From NCBI RefSeq assembly GCF_001584335.1, contig NZ_LSBB01000020.1, positions 434,001 through 498,000 on the forward strand: DNA of 64,000 nucleotides, read 5' to 3'. The translations under genes were made by a program, and so were the position numbers. The DNA is from Bacillus atrophaeus. Lineage in GTDB: Bacteria > Bacillota > Bacilli > Bacillales > Bacillaceae. Positions 1 to 9,599 of the stretch are shown here, one piece after another. Below the pieces are notes generated by a model. It searched no databases. It had not been told where the DNA came from and saw only the letters and a program-made list of their open reading frames with translations. The stretch's first letter is position 1. Each line of letters begins with the position of its first letter.

Positions 1-55
1 TACTGTCTCTTTATAGAAAACAGTATGTCGACAAACCCCCGCATTTCGAATAGAA

Positions 56-113
56 AGGAGGATCAACGGCTAAAGCACGGGGCTCTGCCCGAACGCCGTT
101 GTCATCACCTCCT
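56..113. other. Two-tier inverted repeat joining facing Shine-Dalgarno-like sequences
   Basis: AGGAGG (56-61) is complementary to CCTCCT (108-113), and AACGGC (65-70) to GCCGTT (95-100), around a small GC hairpin. Either strand would give an extended hairpin with an SD-like AGGAGG in its 5' arm. No T-run follows, so it is not an ordinary terminator. I find no convincing ORF behind either AGGAGG. Function unknown; it may be the leader of a minus-strand gene lying before the window. Confidence 0.4.
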
Positions 114-172
114 GTGAAAGCCCGGTCGATCAATCACGCTGAAAGGCGGACAAAAGCCAGATCATGATAAAT

Positions 173-208
173 GACCTGGCTTTTGTCAATAGTGTATGGT
201 TTCTGGCA
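173..208. terminator. Terminator after metE
   Basis: Inverted repeat AAAAGCCAG...CTGGCTTTT with an internal TCAT/ATGA extension, flanked by A and T runs. It lies directly beyond the metE stop and can act in both directions. Confidence 0.75.
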
Positions 209-215
209 AATATCT

Positions 216-2504
216 TTATACGAGCTGACTTTGCTTCGCTCTCGCTTGTTTGGCCGCTTCGACCATATTTTTTAGTGCTGCGATGGTTTCTTCCTGATGT
301 CTTGTTTTCAATCCGCAGTCAGGGTTAACCCAGAAACGGTCTGTCGGGCAGACAGTGAGCGCTTCGTCGATGATTTTGTAAATTTCTTCAGTCGGCGGTA
401 CACGCGGACTGTGAATGTCATATACGCCCAGCCCGAGTCCTTTCAGGTAAGGGTGGTCTTTCAAGTAGTCTAAGAATCCGCCATGGCTTCGGCTGTGCTC
501 AATTGTGATGACGTCCGCATCAAGGTCATTAATCGTGTCCACAATATCTTCAAAGTTGCTGTAACACATATGCGTATGAATTTGTGTATCATTTTTCACG
601 GCAGACGTTGTTAGCCTGAATGCCTCGGCAGCCCACGTCAAGTATTCTTCCCAATCGTTTTCTTTTAATGGAAGGCCTTCGCGCAGAGCAGGCTCATCTA
701 CTTGAATAATTTGAATGCCGGCATCCTCCAAAGCTTTTACCTCTTTACGAAGCGCCAGACCGATTTGGAAGGCGATTTCTTTTCTTGAAATATCGTTCCG
801 AGGGAATGACCAGTTTAAAATCGTAACAGGGCCTGTCAGCATTCCTTTGACTTGCTTGGATGTTAACAATTGGGCGTAAACTGTGTCTTTCACCGTCATC
901 GGTTCGATAAATTCAACATCCCCGTAAATAACTGGCGGACGTACGCAGCGTGAGCCATATGATTGTACCCAGGCGTATTTTGTAAAGGCGAAGCCCGCAA
1001 GCTTTTCACCGAAGTATTCGACCATATCAGTCCGCTCAAACTCCCCGTGAACAAGGACATCGAGATCCAGTTCTTCCTGAATGTCAATCCATCTTTTTGT
1101 CTCAGCGTTGATGAATTCCTGATATTGCTCATCAGACCATTCGCTTTTACGCCATTTTTGGCGTGCGTTCCGGACTTCAGCAGACTGAGGGAAGCTTCCG
1201 ATCGTTGTTGTCGGGAGAAGCGGCAGACCCAATGATTCGTTTTGTATTTTCAAGCGTTCCTCAAATGGGATCGGACGCTTGAAGTCTTTTTCAGTTAATT
1301 GATTAAGCTCTTCCTTTTGCTCAGAATTTGCGCCTGTCGCAAACTGTTTCAATGCCTGCAGATCAGCTTTAGCCTGTTGAATGTCTGCGCTGATGGCTGC
1401 TTTTCCTGACAGCAGGCCTTCCTTCAATGCAAAAAGCTCAGCTAACTTTTCTTTCGCGTAAGACAGACCGTTCAGCAAATCTTTTTCCAAGTGTTCGTCG
1501 GGGTGTTTCGCAACGGGAACATGAAGCAGGCTGTTAGAAGGCTGAATCCACAGCTCATCAATATCCGTGCTGCTGAGAAGGGCGAGGATCGCGTCCAGCC
1601 GTTCGTCAAGGTCAGTTTTCCAGATGTTACGTCCGTCAATCACGCCTGCTGCAAGCACTTTATCTTTCGGGAAGCCGTGCGCTTTCAGCTGTTCAAGGTT
1701 TCGGCCTTTATCATGTACAAAATCAAGCCCGATTCCTTGGACTGGATAGGAAATCAATTCTTCATAAGCATCAACCGAATCAAAATAAGTTTGCAGAAGC
1801 ACGTTAAGGCCGGAAAGCTCGTTTGCGATGGCTTGATATAGCTCTTTCGCTGCTGAAACATCTTCAGAAGAAGCTGTCACAAGCGCAGGCTCATCAATTT
1901 GAACCCATTGTACGCCTTCTTGTTCAAGTTCTTTTAAAAGCTGGACATAAAGCGGAACAAGGCGCTTTTGAATCTCTTTTGCTTCTGATTGCTCGTAGCC
2001 CTTAGCAAGCGTGACAAAGGTGTAAGGACCGACGATCACCGGTTTTGTTTCTACGCCAAACGCCTGCTTAACCCGGCGGTAGTCTTCAAGCTGTTTATTT
2101 CTGGTGAGACGGAATTCAATATCCTTGTTATATTCAGGAACGATGTAATGGTAGTTTGTATTAAACCACTTTGTCATTTCGCTTGATACAGCGTCTTTAA
2201 TACCGCGGGCAAGGGCAAAATATGTATCTGTAGCATCTGTTATATGTTTGAATCGTTCTGGAATCCAGTTGAAGCTGATCGCTGTGTCCAATACATGGTC
2301 ATAGTGGGTGAAATCAGAAATTGGCACAATATCAATCTTTTGGTCAATCTGCGTTTTAACAGCAGTTAAAAACAATTCATCCATTTGTTTGAGGAACGTG
2401 TCCTTGTCGCTATTCCCTTTCCAGAAAGCTTCAAGCGATTTTTTCCATTCTCTGTTTAAACCAATTCTCGGAAAGCCAAGATTCGATGTTTTGATCGTTG
2501 TCAT
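216..2504 (-). CDS. metE: Cobalamin-independent methionine synthase
   Basis: MetE transfers the methyl group of 5-methyltetrahydropteroyltri-glutamate to homocysteine, the last step of methionine synthesis, in the cytosol. The 762-residue length equals the B. subtilis enzyme. The N-terminal barrel begins with the family's [10 protein letters not shown]; the C-terminal catalytic barrel carries [19 protein letters not shown] and the zinc-site CGLKTR near the end. The start at 2504 is chosen because an AAAGGAGG site lies about 9 bases ahead; an upstream in-frame ATG lacks this spacing. It is transcribed alone behind a SAM-I riboswitch, so it should be on when S-adenosylmethionine is scarce. Identification is secure. 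Confidence 0.97.
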   Translation of the reverse strand: MTTIKTSNLGFPRIGLNREWKKSLEAFWKGNSDKDTFLKQMDELFLTAVKTQIDQKIDIVPISDFTHYDHVLDTAISFNWIPERFKHITDATDTYFALARGIKDAVSSEMTKWFNTNYHYIVPEYNKDIEFRLTRNKQLEDYRRVKQAFGVETKPVIVGPYTFVTLAKGYEQSEAKEIQKRLVPLYVQLLKELEQEGVQWVQIDEPALVTASSEDVSAAKELYQAIANELSGLNVLLQTYFDSVDAYEELISYPVQGIGLDFVHDKGRNLEQLKAHGFPKDKVLAAGVIDGRNIWKTDLDERLDAILALLSSTDIDELWIQPSNSLLHVPVAKHPDEHLEKDLLNGLSYAKEKLAELFALKEGLLSGKAAISADIQQAKADLQALKQFATGANSEQKEELNQLTEKDFKRPIPFEERLKIQNESLGLPLLPTTTIGSFPQSAEVRNARQKWRKSEWSDEQYQEFINAETKRWIDIQEELDLDVLVHGEFERTDMVEYFGEKLAGFAFTKYAWVQSYGSRCVRPPVIYGDVEFIEPMTVKDTVYAQLLTSKQVKGMLTGPVTILNWSFPRNDISRKEIAFQIGLALRKEVKALEDAGIQIIQVDEPALREGLPLKENDWEEYLTWAAEAFRLTTSAVKNDTQIHTHMCYSNFEDIVDTINDLDADVITIEHSRSHGGFLDYLKDHPYLKGLGLGVYDIHSPRVPPTEEIYKIIDEALTVCPTDRFWVNPDCGLKTRHQEETIAALKNMVEAAKQARAKQSQLV

Positions 2505-2581
2505 TATTATTTTTCCTCCTTTTATATAAAACACTCTTATCCCCGCTAAAAAGGGGCCAAGAGGTTTTCTAACAATCTAAA

Positions 2582-2800
2582 CAAAAAAGCCTCTTTCTCA
2601 AGAGAGAAAGAGGCTTTTATTCAAACGTCAGCCTCTCTTATCTCTCAGATAAATCTGATGGAATTAGCACCGTGCCTTAAAGAGACAAATGTCTCGGCGC
2701 GAAAATCAGTGCGCCCCATTTCACAATGGTATTACGGTCGGTTGCTGTTGGGGTCAAAAGGCCAATCCCTCGCCCAACTCTCGATAAGAGAAAATCTTAT
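2582..2800 (-). promoter_or_regulatory. SAM-I (S-box) riboswitch with terminator, metE leader
   Basis: Read on the minus strand this has the S-box core: a closing stem ending in CTTATC, GAGGGA, the GCAACC motif, the AAGGCACGGTGCTAA segment and a final GAGAGATAAGAG. It is followed by a terminator with AAAGCCTC/GAGGCTTT arms (2582-2618). In the family, SAM binding favours the terminator. It is nearly identical to the riboswitch of mtnK at 42431-42643. Confidence 0.95.
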
Positions 2801-2834
2801 TAATTTTTAGAAAAGTTAAATCATTTGTTGGTAA

Positions 2835-2863
2835 TCTTAACAGCTTTTCAAATTCATTGTCAA
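2835..2863 (-). promoter_or_regulatory. Sigma-A promoter of metE
   Basis: Minus strand TTGACA (2858-2863), 17 bases, TTAAGA (2835-2840), placed about 35 bases before the riboswitch. Inferred from sequence match. Confidence 0.75.
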
Positions 2864-2955
2864 TAAAAATTCGAAAATTCATTTCAAATTTTTTGGCAAC
2901 GTTTGAAACAGGATAGAAGGCTTACCAACGAATATATTATCGTGAAAAAATAAAT

Positions 2956-3915
2956 CTATAGAGACAATAAGTGGGCCTGCTCCGCTTTTTCCGATAAAGC
3001 ATCAGGCGCGGTCAAATAGAGAAATCCATTGCCGGCCAGTGTTTTTGCATATTGAAGCGGCAGAGTGCGGCGCACAAGCTGCGCATAAATTTCAGACTCT
3101 GACAGCGTTCTTTGGAACGCGTCTTCTTCAAATCCTTTAATCAAAGCAAGCGCTCCGCTGACGTGGGGGGCGGCCATTGAAGTGCCTGTCAGTTTTCCAT
3201 ACTTCTTATTCGGAAGAGTGGACAAAATATTTTCCCCGGGAGCAACAAGGTCGATTTCTTTATTTGCGTTTGAAAATTCTGACGATTCACGCGCGACCGA
3301 TACAGATCCGACGGCAATGACTTCGTTATAAGCGGCTGGATAAGAAAGCTCTTCAGTACGCTCATCTCCGTCACCTTCATTCCCGGCGGCGCAAACGACA
3401 AGCACTCCGTTTTTCACGGCGTTTGAGACGGCTTCCTGCAGCTCAGGCACATCACTCGGTCCGCCGAGCGACATAGAGATAATATCAGCCTTTTGCTCCA
3501 CAGCATAGTTAATACCGTTGATAATCCACTCGTACTGTCCGCTTCCGTTTTCGCCTCCCAGAACCTTAACGATTAATAGGCTTGCTTCCGGTGCGACACC
3601 TGCGATACCGCCGTTTGAATCATTAGCGGCGATCGTTCCTGCGACGTGTGTTCCATGGCCGTTGTAATCAGAAATGGCGTCTTCCTTGCCGCCGTCATCG
3701 TCAGTAAAGTTTTTGCCTCCGATGATCTGATTTTTTAAATCAGGATGCTCCGTATCGCAGCCGGTATCCAGCACAGCGACCGTCACATTCTTCCCTTTAA
3801 ACCCTTTCTCCCACAATTCTGGCGCCTTAATCACTTTAATACCCTCTGGAAGCTCGTTCACATCCATAATCTTCTCATTTGTGACATACGGGATCAAGCG
3901 GATTTCACCATTCAT
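2956..3915 (-). CDS. ispA: Intracellular serine protease (subtilisin family)
   Basis: Major intracellular subtilisin-like protease, acting on cytosolic proteins in stationary phase. There is no signal peptide; the N-terminus (MNGEIRLIPY) is the intracellular-type propeptide containing the inhibitory LIPY motif. Catalytic residues are visible: Asp50 in VLDTGCD, His87 in NGHGTHVAG, and Ser near 250 in GTSMAAPH. Length 319 residues matches B. subtilis IspA almost residue for residue in the core. The start at 3915 is preceded by GGAGGG at 7-base spacing; an upstream ATG at 3969 has no such site. Monocistronic, convergent with nothing close; CodY/ScoC control is known in B. subtilis but not seen here. 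Confidence 0.96.
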   Translation of the reverse strand: MNGEIRLIPYVTNEKIMDVNELPEGIKVIKAPELWEKGFKGKNVTVAVLDTGCDTEHPDLKNQIIGGKNFTDDDGGKEDAISDYNGHGTHVAGTIAANDSNGGIAGVAPEASLLIVKVLGGENGSGQYEWIINGINYAVEQKADIISMSLGGPSDVPELQEAVSNAVKNGVLVVCAAGNEGDGDERTEELSYPAAYNEVIAVGSVSVARESSEFSNANKEIDLVAPGENILSTLPNKKYGKLTGTSMAAPHVSGALALIKGFEEDAFQRTLSESEIYAQLVRRTLPLQYAKTLAGNGFLYLTAPDALSEKAEQAHLLSL

Positions 3916-4162
3916 AAAAAAGCCCTCCTTTTTTATGCTTGCAAGTGGATACAAGGGTGTTGCTTCCATTATATGAAAATAAAGTAGAGACGGATAGAGT
4001 CATTTGAATTATTTTGAAAATAGAGAAAAGAAGAAAATGAACTAAATATTTTGAAAATAATGTATTTTAAGAGAAAAACAGCAAATGAAGGAAGGACTAT
4101 AGATATGGCTGGGATTCAGCTCTTTGTCGAGTTATAATAGTTTTTGGGAAAGGAGCAAAGCA

Positions 4163-4996
4163 ATGAAACTGAATGAGAAATTATTTACGTTTTTTTCTGA
4201 CCATGTTGAACAAATGGCTAAAGAATGGATCGACACAATGGAAGAAACCGATCCGGATTCTATCTATGCCTTAAAAGATCCAGTTGTGGTTGAGGAACTG
4301 ACTGAGCAGGATAAAGAGTTTTACAGAAATCTCAACCAAATGTATATTAAGCCTGAGAAAGAATTTCTTCAAGTATTTCAAGAATGGGTTATCGAACTCA
4401 CAAACGATCAGAAACATTTAGATACGCCTGTCCAATACGTAATCCGTGAATTTATGAGAAACCGGACATTATATAAGAAGTATTTTGACACGTTTGTTGC
4501 ATCGAACTCATCTGAGTTTGCAGAAGGGGAAAGTAAGAAGTGGGCTGATTTGATTGTAAAGGTATTTGATTTTACGATCTATACATTTGTGGATCATGCT
4601 GAGAAAAATGCTAAAAAGCAATTAAATGCGCAGAGAGAAATGATTTTAGATTTAAGCTCCCCTGTCATTACTCTCAGCCAAAGAACTGCTCTCCTTCCGC
4701 TTGTAGGGGATATTGATACCGAACGGGCAAAATTCATACTTGAAAATACGCTTGACGCCTGTGCGAAAAGACGTGTTGAGCATTTATTAATCGACCTTTC
4801 AGGTGTAGTGGTTGTGGATACGATGGTGGCCCACCAAATTTTCAAATTAATCGAGGCGCTTACTTTGATCGGTGTCAGCTCTACTTTGTCAGGAATCAGG
4901 CCGGAAATCGCCCAGACGGCTGTCCAGCTGGGGGTTGATTTTACGAATATCAAGATCAAAGCCAACCTTGCTCAAGCTCTCAACTATGATAAATAA
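4163..4996 (+). CDS. rsbRB: Stressosome protein RsbRB
   Basis: RsbR paralog that forms the stressosome with RsbS and RsbT and feeds environmental stress to sigma-B. Residues 1-150 form the variable globin-like sensor domain; the C-terminal STAS domain contains GDIDTERA and VVDTMVAHQ, with the two phosphoacceptor threonines at Thr186 and Thr220, the same numbering as B. subtilis RsbRB (277 residues). The start at 4163 follows AAAGGAG; a longer reading from 4124 lacks a site. It sits between ispA and ykoC as in B. subtilis. A second RsbR-like gene is at 61268. Confidence 0.93.
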   Translation: MKLNEKLFTFFSDHVEQMAKEWIDTMEETDPDSIYALKDPVVVEELTEQDKEFYRNLNQMYIKPEKEFLQVFQEWVIELTNDQKHLDTPVQYVIREFMRNRTLYKKYFDTFVASNSSEFAEGESKKWADLIVKVFDFTIYTFVDHAEKNAKKQLNAQREMILDLSSPVITLSQRTALLPLVGDIDTERAKFILENTLDACAKRRVEHLLIDLSGVVVVDTMVAHQIFKLIEALTLIGVSSTLSGIRPEIAQTAVQLGVDFTNIKIKANLAQALNYDK

Positions 4997-5012
4997 GGTA
5001 ATCACAATATGT

Positions 5013-5043
5013 AAAAGCCACTATTTTAAAATAGTGGCTTTTT
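5013..5043. terminator. Bidirectional terminator rsbRB / ykoC
   Basis: Near-perfect hairpin AAAAGCCACTATTTT/AAAATAGTGGCTTTTT lying between the convergent ends of rsbRB and ykoC. Confidence 0.85.
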
Positions 5044-5047
5044 CACG

Positions 5048-5809
5048 TCAAGAAAAGCATAAAGAGATAAAAAAGCTAACGCTGAACAGCAAAAGCACCA
5101 GAAGGAAAAACAGCCAATCACGGGGTGCGACCGTAAGGGTTCTGTAGTACGTCCGATTCCGGCTGCCGGTAAAGCCTTTAGATTCCATCGCAATTGCCGT
5201 CCGTTCAGCCTTTCTGATGGCGCTCGCCAGTAAAGGAATCGTATATCGCTTCATAGCTGCGAGCTTTTCCTTTAGTCCGTTTTCGGACGCGCCGCCTCTG
5301 ATTTTGTGCGCCTGCTGAATGATCTGAACTTCGTCTTTTAACAGCGGAAGAAAACGAAAGCCTGCGATAATGCCGTACGCAAGCTTCGGCGAAAGCCTGC
5401 ACTGCTGAACAAGGCTGAGCATAAATAATATCGGATCAGTCGTGAAAATAAACATCATGGAAAGGGCCGAAAAGCATAAAATACGAAAACCGAGTGAAAT
5501 GCCTACCAAAGCATTTTCACGGTTTATTTCAAAAGGGCCGGCTTCAAACAATAAATTGTCAGCGGTCGTCGGCACTTTACCGAAGACCGCCGCTGTCCAC
5601 ATACACCCGGCTGCCAAAATCAGAAAGGGGATCGTAAACAGGAGCCATTTTTTCAGAGAAATTCGTGCCGCCGACAGAACCCCGACTACGATAATCATAT
5701 AAAAACATGCTGGAGTGTAGGGGTTATAAATGAACGACAGCATCACAACACAGCAAAACACAGCAGCAGCTTTTATTGTCGGATTAATGGTTTGTAATTG
5801 CTGGTTCAT
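5048..5809 (-). CDS. ykoC: ECF transporter transmembrane (T) component
   Basis: Energy-coupling T subunit (CbiQ family) that links the ATPase YkoD to the substrate-binding membrane subunit YkoE; uptake of a thiamine precursor is the accepted role for the operon. 253 residues with several hydrophobic segments (about 10-120 and at the C-terminus) and the cytoplasmic coupling region around KIRGG and [11 protein letters not shown], a family signature. The start at 5809 follows GGAGGAAC. It overlaps the end of ykoD by 26 bases, so translation is likely coupled. Last gene of ykoFEDC. Confidence 0.9.
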   Translation of the reverse strand: MNQQLQTINPTIKAAAVFCCVVMLSFIYNPYTPACFYMIIVVGVLSAARISLKKWLLFTIPFLILAAGCMWTAAVFGKVPTTADNLLFEAGPFEINRENALVGISLGFRILCFSALSMMFIFTTDPILFMLSLVQQCRLSPKLAYGIIAGFRFLPLLKDEVQIIQQAHKIRGGASENGLKEKLAAMKRYTIPLLASAIRKAERTAIAMESKGFTGSRNRTYYRTLTVAPRDWLFFLLVLLLFSVSFFISLCFS

Positions 5810-7427
5810 GATGTTCCTCCTGCTGTTTATGGTGCAGCCATTCATATTGAAGCGGCCATGCCAGTTTTGCTTGTTGAATAATTTCATTCTGCTCTGAAAA
5901 TAACGGCGCCGGAGCCCCTTGATAAACCAATTTTGTGTCGTGAAGCACAAGAACGTTGTCGGCAAAAGCTGAGACAAGTTCCATATCATGTGTGATCATC
6001 AAAACAGCTGTTCCGGCCGCCTGGATGCTTTCAATCAGCTCCATACATTCCGCAGCGGTTTTCGCGTCTTGCCCGAAGGTTGGCTCATCCAAAAGTAAAA
6101 TCTTAAGATCGTGCATCATCATAGTGGCGACGCTCAGCCGCCGTTTTTGTCCCTGGCTTAAAGCGAAGGGATGATGGGTGAGAACATGGTCAAGGCCGAA
6201 ACGCCGCAAAAGATCATGCGCTTTTTCGGCTGCACCCTTATGGTGTTCATGTCCGAAGACCAGCTCGCCAAACACCGTATCAGCGACAAACTGATGCTCG
6301 GGGTTTTGAAAAACAAATCCCATCTGCCTTCGCAGCTCGTTTTCAGAAAAAGAATGAAGCGGTTTGCCGAACAGGCGAATTTCGCCGCTTTTCGGTTTAT
6401 AGAGCCGTGCGAGCACTGATAAAAGCGTTGATTTTCCCGTCCCGTTCTGTCCGATGACAGCCGTCAATGATCCCGCGCGAAGCGAAAAGCTGATGTCTGA
6501 GAAGATCACCCGCCGCCCTCTTGAAAACGAAAGCCTGTTTACCTCTAACACATCCTCAGTCAGAGGGAGGTTCTTGCCTTCTTTGAAAGCGGGAACCGGC
6601 TGTGTAAACAGCATCTCTTTTGACAAAGTAAATGGTGCGCTCAAGCTTTCCTGCATGGCTGCGACATGAGGAATGGCAACACCGATCTTTTTCAGTTCTT
6701 CTGAATGGAATTGAAAGATATCCGGTGTTTCACCATCCATCACTTTCTGTCCCGATGCGTCAAGCACAATTGTCCGTTCCACCCAAGGGGCCCACTCGTC
6801 AAGCTGGTGTTCAATGACGAGAAGCCCGAAGCCCTTTTCCTCCTGCAGCTCCTTTATCATGTGAACAAAGGTGCGTGCTGAATGAGGATCAAGAAGAGAA
6901 GTCGGTTCGTCCAGAATAATAAGATCAGGCTCCATCGCCAAAATACAAGCCAGCGCGACTTTCTGCTTTGTTCCCCCGGACAGGGCTGAGATAGTTTGAT
7001 TCTTCAAGCCGGTTAAATCGAGTTTTACTAATACATCGTCGATTCTCTCTTTCATTTCTTCCTTGGGCATTTGCAGGTTTTCCAAACCAAAAGCGATTTC
7101 ATCTTCAACCGTGAGCATGCAGAACTGCTGGTCTGGATCTTGAAAGACCACCCCGATATGTAAAGAGGGCTTTTCAGAAGCTTGAAAATCTTCAATGTTT
7201 TTTTGGAAAAGTGAGATGCGCCCAGTCTGCACCGCATCACAAGCTTCTGGGTAAAGGCCGTTTATACAGAGGGCCAGCGAGCTTTTGCCGCACCCGCTAG
7301 GCCCGAGCAATAATGCCCGTTCTCCCTTTTGAAGCTGAAACGTCAAGTCTTTAAAAATCGGCTTTTCATCTTCCTCGTAGGAAAAAGTCAGGCGGTCGAT
7401 GCTGAGGAGCTCATTAGAACCCTGCAT
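5784..7427 (-). CDS. ykoD: ECF transporter fused ATPase (A1-A2)
   Basis: Two ABC ATPase modules in one polypeptide drive the ECF transporter. Module 1 has Walker A GPSGCGKS (42-49), signature LSGGTKQK and Walker [10 protein letters not shown]; module 2 has Walker [10 protein letters not shown] near 325, signature LSQGQKRR and Walker [10 protein letters not shown]. Length 547, somewhat longer than I recall for B. subtilis YkoD (about 490), with the difference probably in the linker. It overlaps ykoE (14 bases) and ykoC (26 bases), indicating one mRNA and coupled translation. Controlled by the upstream TPP riboswitch. Confidence 0.92.
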   Translation of the reverse strand: MQGSNELLSIDRLTFSYEEDEKPIFKDLTFQLQKGERALLLGPSGCGKSSLALCINGLYPEACDAVQTGRISLFQKNIEDFQASEKPSLHIGVVFQDPDQQFCMLTVEDEIAFGLENLQMPKEEMKERIDDVLVKLDLTGLKNQTISALSGGTKQKVALACILAMEPDLIILDEPTSLLDPHSARTFVHMIKELQEEKGFGLLVIEHQLDEWAPWVERTIVLDASGQKVMDGETPDIFQFHSEELKKIGVAIPHVAAMQESLSAPFTLSKEMLFTQPVPAFKEGKNLPLTEDVLEVNRLSFSRGRRVIFSDISFSLRAGSLTAVIGQNGTGKSTLLSVLARLYKPKSGEIRLFGKPLHSFSENELRRQMGFVFQNPEHQFVADTVFGELVFGHEHHKGAAEKAHDLLRRFGLDHVLTHHPFALSQGQKRRLSVATMMMHDLKILLLDEPTFGQDAKTAAECMELIESIQAAGTAVLMITHDMELVSAFADNVLVLHDTKLVYQGAPAPLFSEQNEIIQQAKLAWPLQYEWLHHKQQEEHHEPAITNH

Positions 7428-8013
7428 GCTGGGACACCTGTTTCCGTTTCTTCTTGAGTTCCTTTCCGAGCGCCATGCCGTTTAATACGCCGGTATAGGC
7501 GAGTGAGTCACTGATCACTTTTCCGAGAAGGCCTGCAAGAAGAGCTCCGGAAAACAGACGAATGATGAGCATGAGCAGCAAGTAGCCTGGCGACAGTGCA
7601 GCATATCCGGCCACGAATAAGTCATAAATAAAGCTTGTCACTGACGAGCCCATCCCTGCAAGAAGGACAATAGGAAGAGAATACACTCTCCAGCGCGCGG
7701 CAAGAAAGACCGCTTCAGCCCCGAGGCCTTGAACAAGTCCCACCACAATCACCATCGGACCGGACGGATTGCCGAGCAGACATTCAACAAACGCGGCAAT
7801 GGTTTCTGAAATGAGCGCCGCGCCGGGTTTTCTGATGATATAAGCGGCAATAATAGATACGATAAACCAGATGCCGTAAATCGGTTCATAGCCCATCGGA
7901 CCGAAGAAACCTGCAAGCACATTTCCGAAATGCGTAAATAATAAATAAATAACGGCAAATACAACACTGATTACAGACATAACAACGATTTCTCTAACCT
8001 TCCAGCTTTTCAT
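7414..8013 (-). CDS. ykoE: ECF transporter substrate-binding membrane (S) component
   Basis: S subunit of the YkoEDC transporter, expected to bind hydroxymethylpyrimidine or a related thiamine precursor in the membrane. 199 residues, as in B. subtilis; about six hydrophobic segments starting at VVMSVISVVFAVIYL, with the PMGYEPIYGIWF and GNPSGPMVIVVG motifs of the YkoE family. Its start overlaps the last 20 bases of ykoF, and its end overlaps ykoD. Assignment rests on sequence resemblance and operon context; substrate is from family knowledge. Confidence 0.93.
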   Translation of the reverse strand: MKSWKVREIVVMSVISVVFAVIYLLFTHFGNVLAGFFGPMGYEPIYGIWFIVSIIAAYIIRKPGAALISETIAAFVECLLGNPSGPMVIVVGLVQGLGAEAVFLAARWRVYSLPIVLLAGMGSSVTSFIYDLFVAGYAALSPGYLLLMLIIRLFSGALLAGLLGKVISDSLAYTGVLNGMALGKELKKKRKQVSQHAGF

Positions 8014-8608
8014 TTGATCCCTGCTTTCTTGACGGACTGTTTGCCGAGAAGTTCACAGTCATCGTCACATGATTTGTTTTTTCTTCTGCGAGCCGGAATG
8101 CGGCCTCCAATGTGCGGAACACATCGTGAGCGTCTCCGTCAAGCTCGCTTGCATAATGCACACCCTGCACAAAAGTGCCTTGCGCTTTAGCGATATCGAC
8201 CGCTTCTGAAATGATGCCCATATAATCCGGTTCATTCATCGGATAGAGCGCAAACTGACAAGGGGCCTCCGCTCGGATCTCACGGGTATTTTCGTCATTC
8301 AATCTTTTGTCATCTTCAAAAAGAAACGAATCACCCTGTGTATCACCCGGGCAGCCGATAGAAAAGGTTCCGTTCATGACGATGTGCTTTCCGCTTTTGG
8401 CTGCGTGAAGGTATACAGCTTTAGCGGCGTCAAATACATGATCCATTTTCCCGCGAAAGCATGTGCTGATATGATCTGTCTTCTTCCAAACCTTTGATGT
8501 ATCGGTTTCCTTCAGCGCCGACATGATCACATTGATAAAATCATCTGTCATCGGGTATAAAGAAAATCGAAAACCGGCGATTCTGCTTGTGCCGCATACG
8601 TTGTTCAT
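7994..8608 (-). CDS. ykoF: Thiamine/HMP-binding protein YkoF
   Basis: Soluble protein with two tandem ferredoxin-like repeats that binds thiamine or its pyrimidine moiety (known from the B. subtilis structure). 204 residues; the repeat pattern is visible as ICGTSRIAGFRFSLYPM near the start and CQFALYPMNEPDYMG in the second half, each followed by a helix-rich segment. First gene of the ykoFEDC operon, immediately behind the TPP riboswitch, which supports a role in thiamine precursor salvage. The exact biochemical role remains uncertain even in B. subtilis. Confidence 0.93.
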   Translation of the reverse strand: MNNVCGTSRIAGFRFSLYPMTDDFINVIMSALKETDTSKVWKKTDHISTCFRGKMDHVFDAAKAVYLHAAKSGKHIVMNGTFSIGCPGDTQGDSFLFEDDKRLNDENTREIRAEAPCQFALYPMNEPDYMGIISEAVDIAKAQGTFVQGVHYASELDGDAHDVFRTLEAAFRLAEEKTNHVTMTVNFSANSPSRKQGSNEKLEG

Positions 8609-8640
8609 TTCTCCGACCTCCTGGTTGTTTTTTGGGAAAA

Positions 8641-8818
8641 TAAAAACTGCATATCCATAGGGAATATGCAGTCATAGAACGGAAGACGCAAAAAAAGGCG
8701 TCGTATCGGTCATCCTGCACTTCCCCACGCTGGTATTATCCAGATCGGGTCATAAGGGATCAAAACGCGTGTTGCCGCGTTTTATCTCAGCCAAAATAGC
8801 ACCCCTAGTGCTTTCCAT
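8641..8818 (-). promoter_or_regulatory. TPP riboswitch (THI box) with terminator
   Basis: Minus strand shows the THI-box core: AGGGGTGCT, GGCTGAGATA, GATCCCTTATGACCC GATCTGG and AATACCAGCGTGGGGAAG. A terminator with ACTGCATAT/ATATGCAGT arms and a T-run on the minus strand lies at 8641-8673, just before ykoF. TPP binding is expected to switch the operon off. Confidence 0.95.
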
Positions 8819-8841
8819 ATACAATTTTTTATTTTGAAATC

Positions 8842-8870
8842 ATCATAGATGATAAGATAGGATTTGTAAA
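8842..8870 (-). promoter_or_regulatory. Sigma-A promoter of ykoFEDC
   Basis: Minus strand TTTACA (8865-8870), 17 bases, TATGAT (8842-8847), about 25 bases upstream of the THI box. Confidence 0.65.
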
Positions 8871-8918
8871 CAGGGATGATCATTTTTTTCATATAGAGCA
8901 AGGAAAGGGTGATAGGAT

Positions 8919-9596
8919 GTGGAAAAAGGGCACATTTTAATTGTGGAAGACGAAGAAAAAATCGCAAGAGTGCTTCAGCTGGAATTAGAATATGAAGGAT
9001 ATAAGGCCACGATTAAAGAAACCGGCACTGAGGGTCTGCACGCTGCATTAGAAGAAAAGTTCGCCTTGGTTCTGCTTGATGTCATGCTGCCCGGTCTCAG
9101 CGGTCTTGAAGTGCTCCGCCGTTTGCGGAAAACAGACATGCATACGCCTGTTATTTTATTAACCGCGAGAGACAGTATACCTGATAAGGTAACGGGCTTG
9201 GACATCGGAGCAAATGATTACGTAACCAAGCCGTTTGAAATTGAAGAGCTTTTGGCAAGAATCAGGGCGGCGCTCCGGCAAAACGGATCAGATCCCGGCA
9301 CATTTTTATCACTTGGTGATCTGCAAGTGAATGAAAAAACGCGTGAGGTCAAACGGGCGGATCAAGAGGTTGAATTAACGCCGCGCGAATTCGATCTGCT
9401 CGTATTTATGCTGAAGCATCCGCAGCAGGTGCTCACGCGTGAACAAATTCTTACTTCCGTGTGGGGATTTGATTATTTGGGAGATACAAATGTAGTAGAT
9501 GTGTACATACGCTATATTAGAAAAAAGCTGGACTACCCATACGAAAAACAGCTGATTCACACAGTCCGCGGGGTCGGATATGCAATCAAGGAGTAG
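8919..9596 (+). CDS. ykoG: OmpR-family response regulator
   Basis: Cytosolic DNA-binding response regulator partnered with the kinase YkoH. Receiver domain 1-120 with acidic pocket Glu10-Asp11, phosphoacceptor Asp54 (LLLDVMLPG) and Lys near 104 (VTKPFE); winged-helix DNA-binding domain from about 130 with ELTPREFDLL and RGVGYAI. It starts with GTG at 8919 behind AAGGAAAGGG. Four bases separate it from ykoH, so the pair forms an operon, and the PepSY genes ykoI and ykoJ follow. Signal and regulon are not evident from sequence; neighbours suggest envelope or metal stress, which is inference. Confidence 0.93.
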   Translation: MEKGHILIVEDEEKIARVLQLELEYEGYKATIKETGTEGLHAALEEKFALVLLDVMLPGLSGLEVLRRLRKTDMHTPVILLTARDSIPDKVTGLDIGANDYVTKPFEIEELLARIRAALRQNGSDPGTFLSLGDLQVNEKTREVKRADQEVELTPREFDLLVFMLKHPQQVLTREQILTSVWGFDYLGDTNVVDVYIRYIRKKLDYPYEKQLIHTVRGVGYAIKE

Positions 9597-9599
9597 ACG

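Noticed and set aside
1-130. Possible fluoride, guanidine or c-di-GMP riboswitch at the window edge
   Set aside because: Only short fragments (GGTGATG, GATCCTCC) resemble such families; the conserved cores are missing, so only the hairpin is reported.
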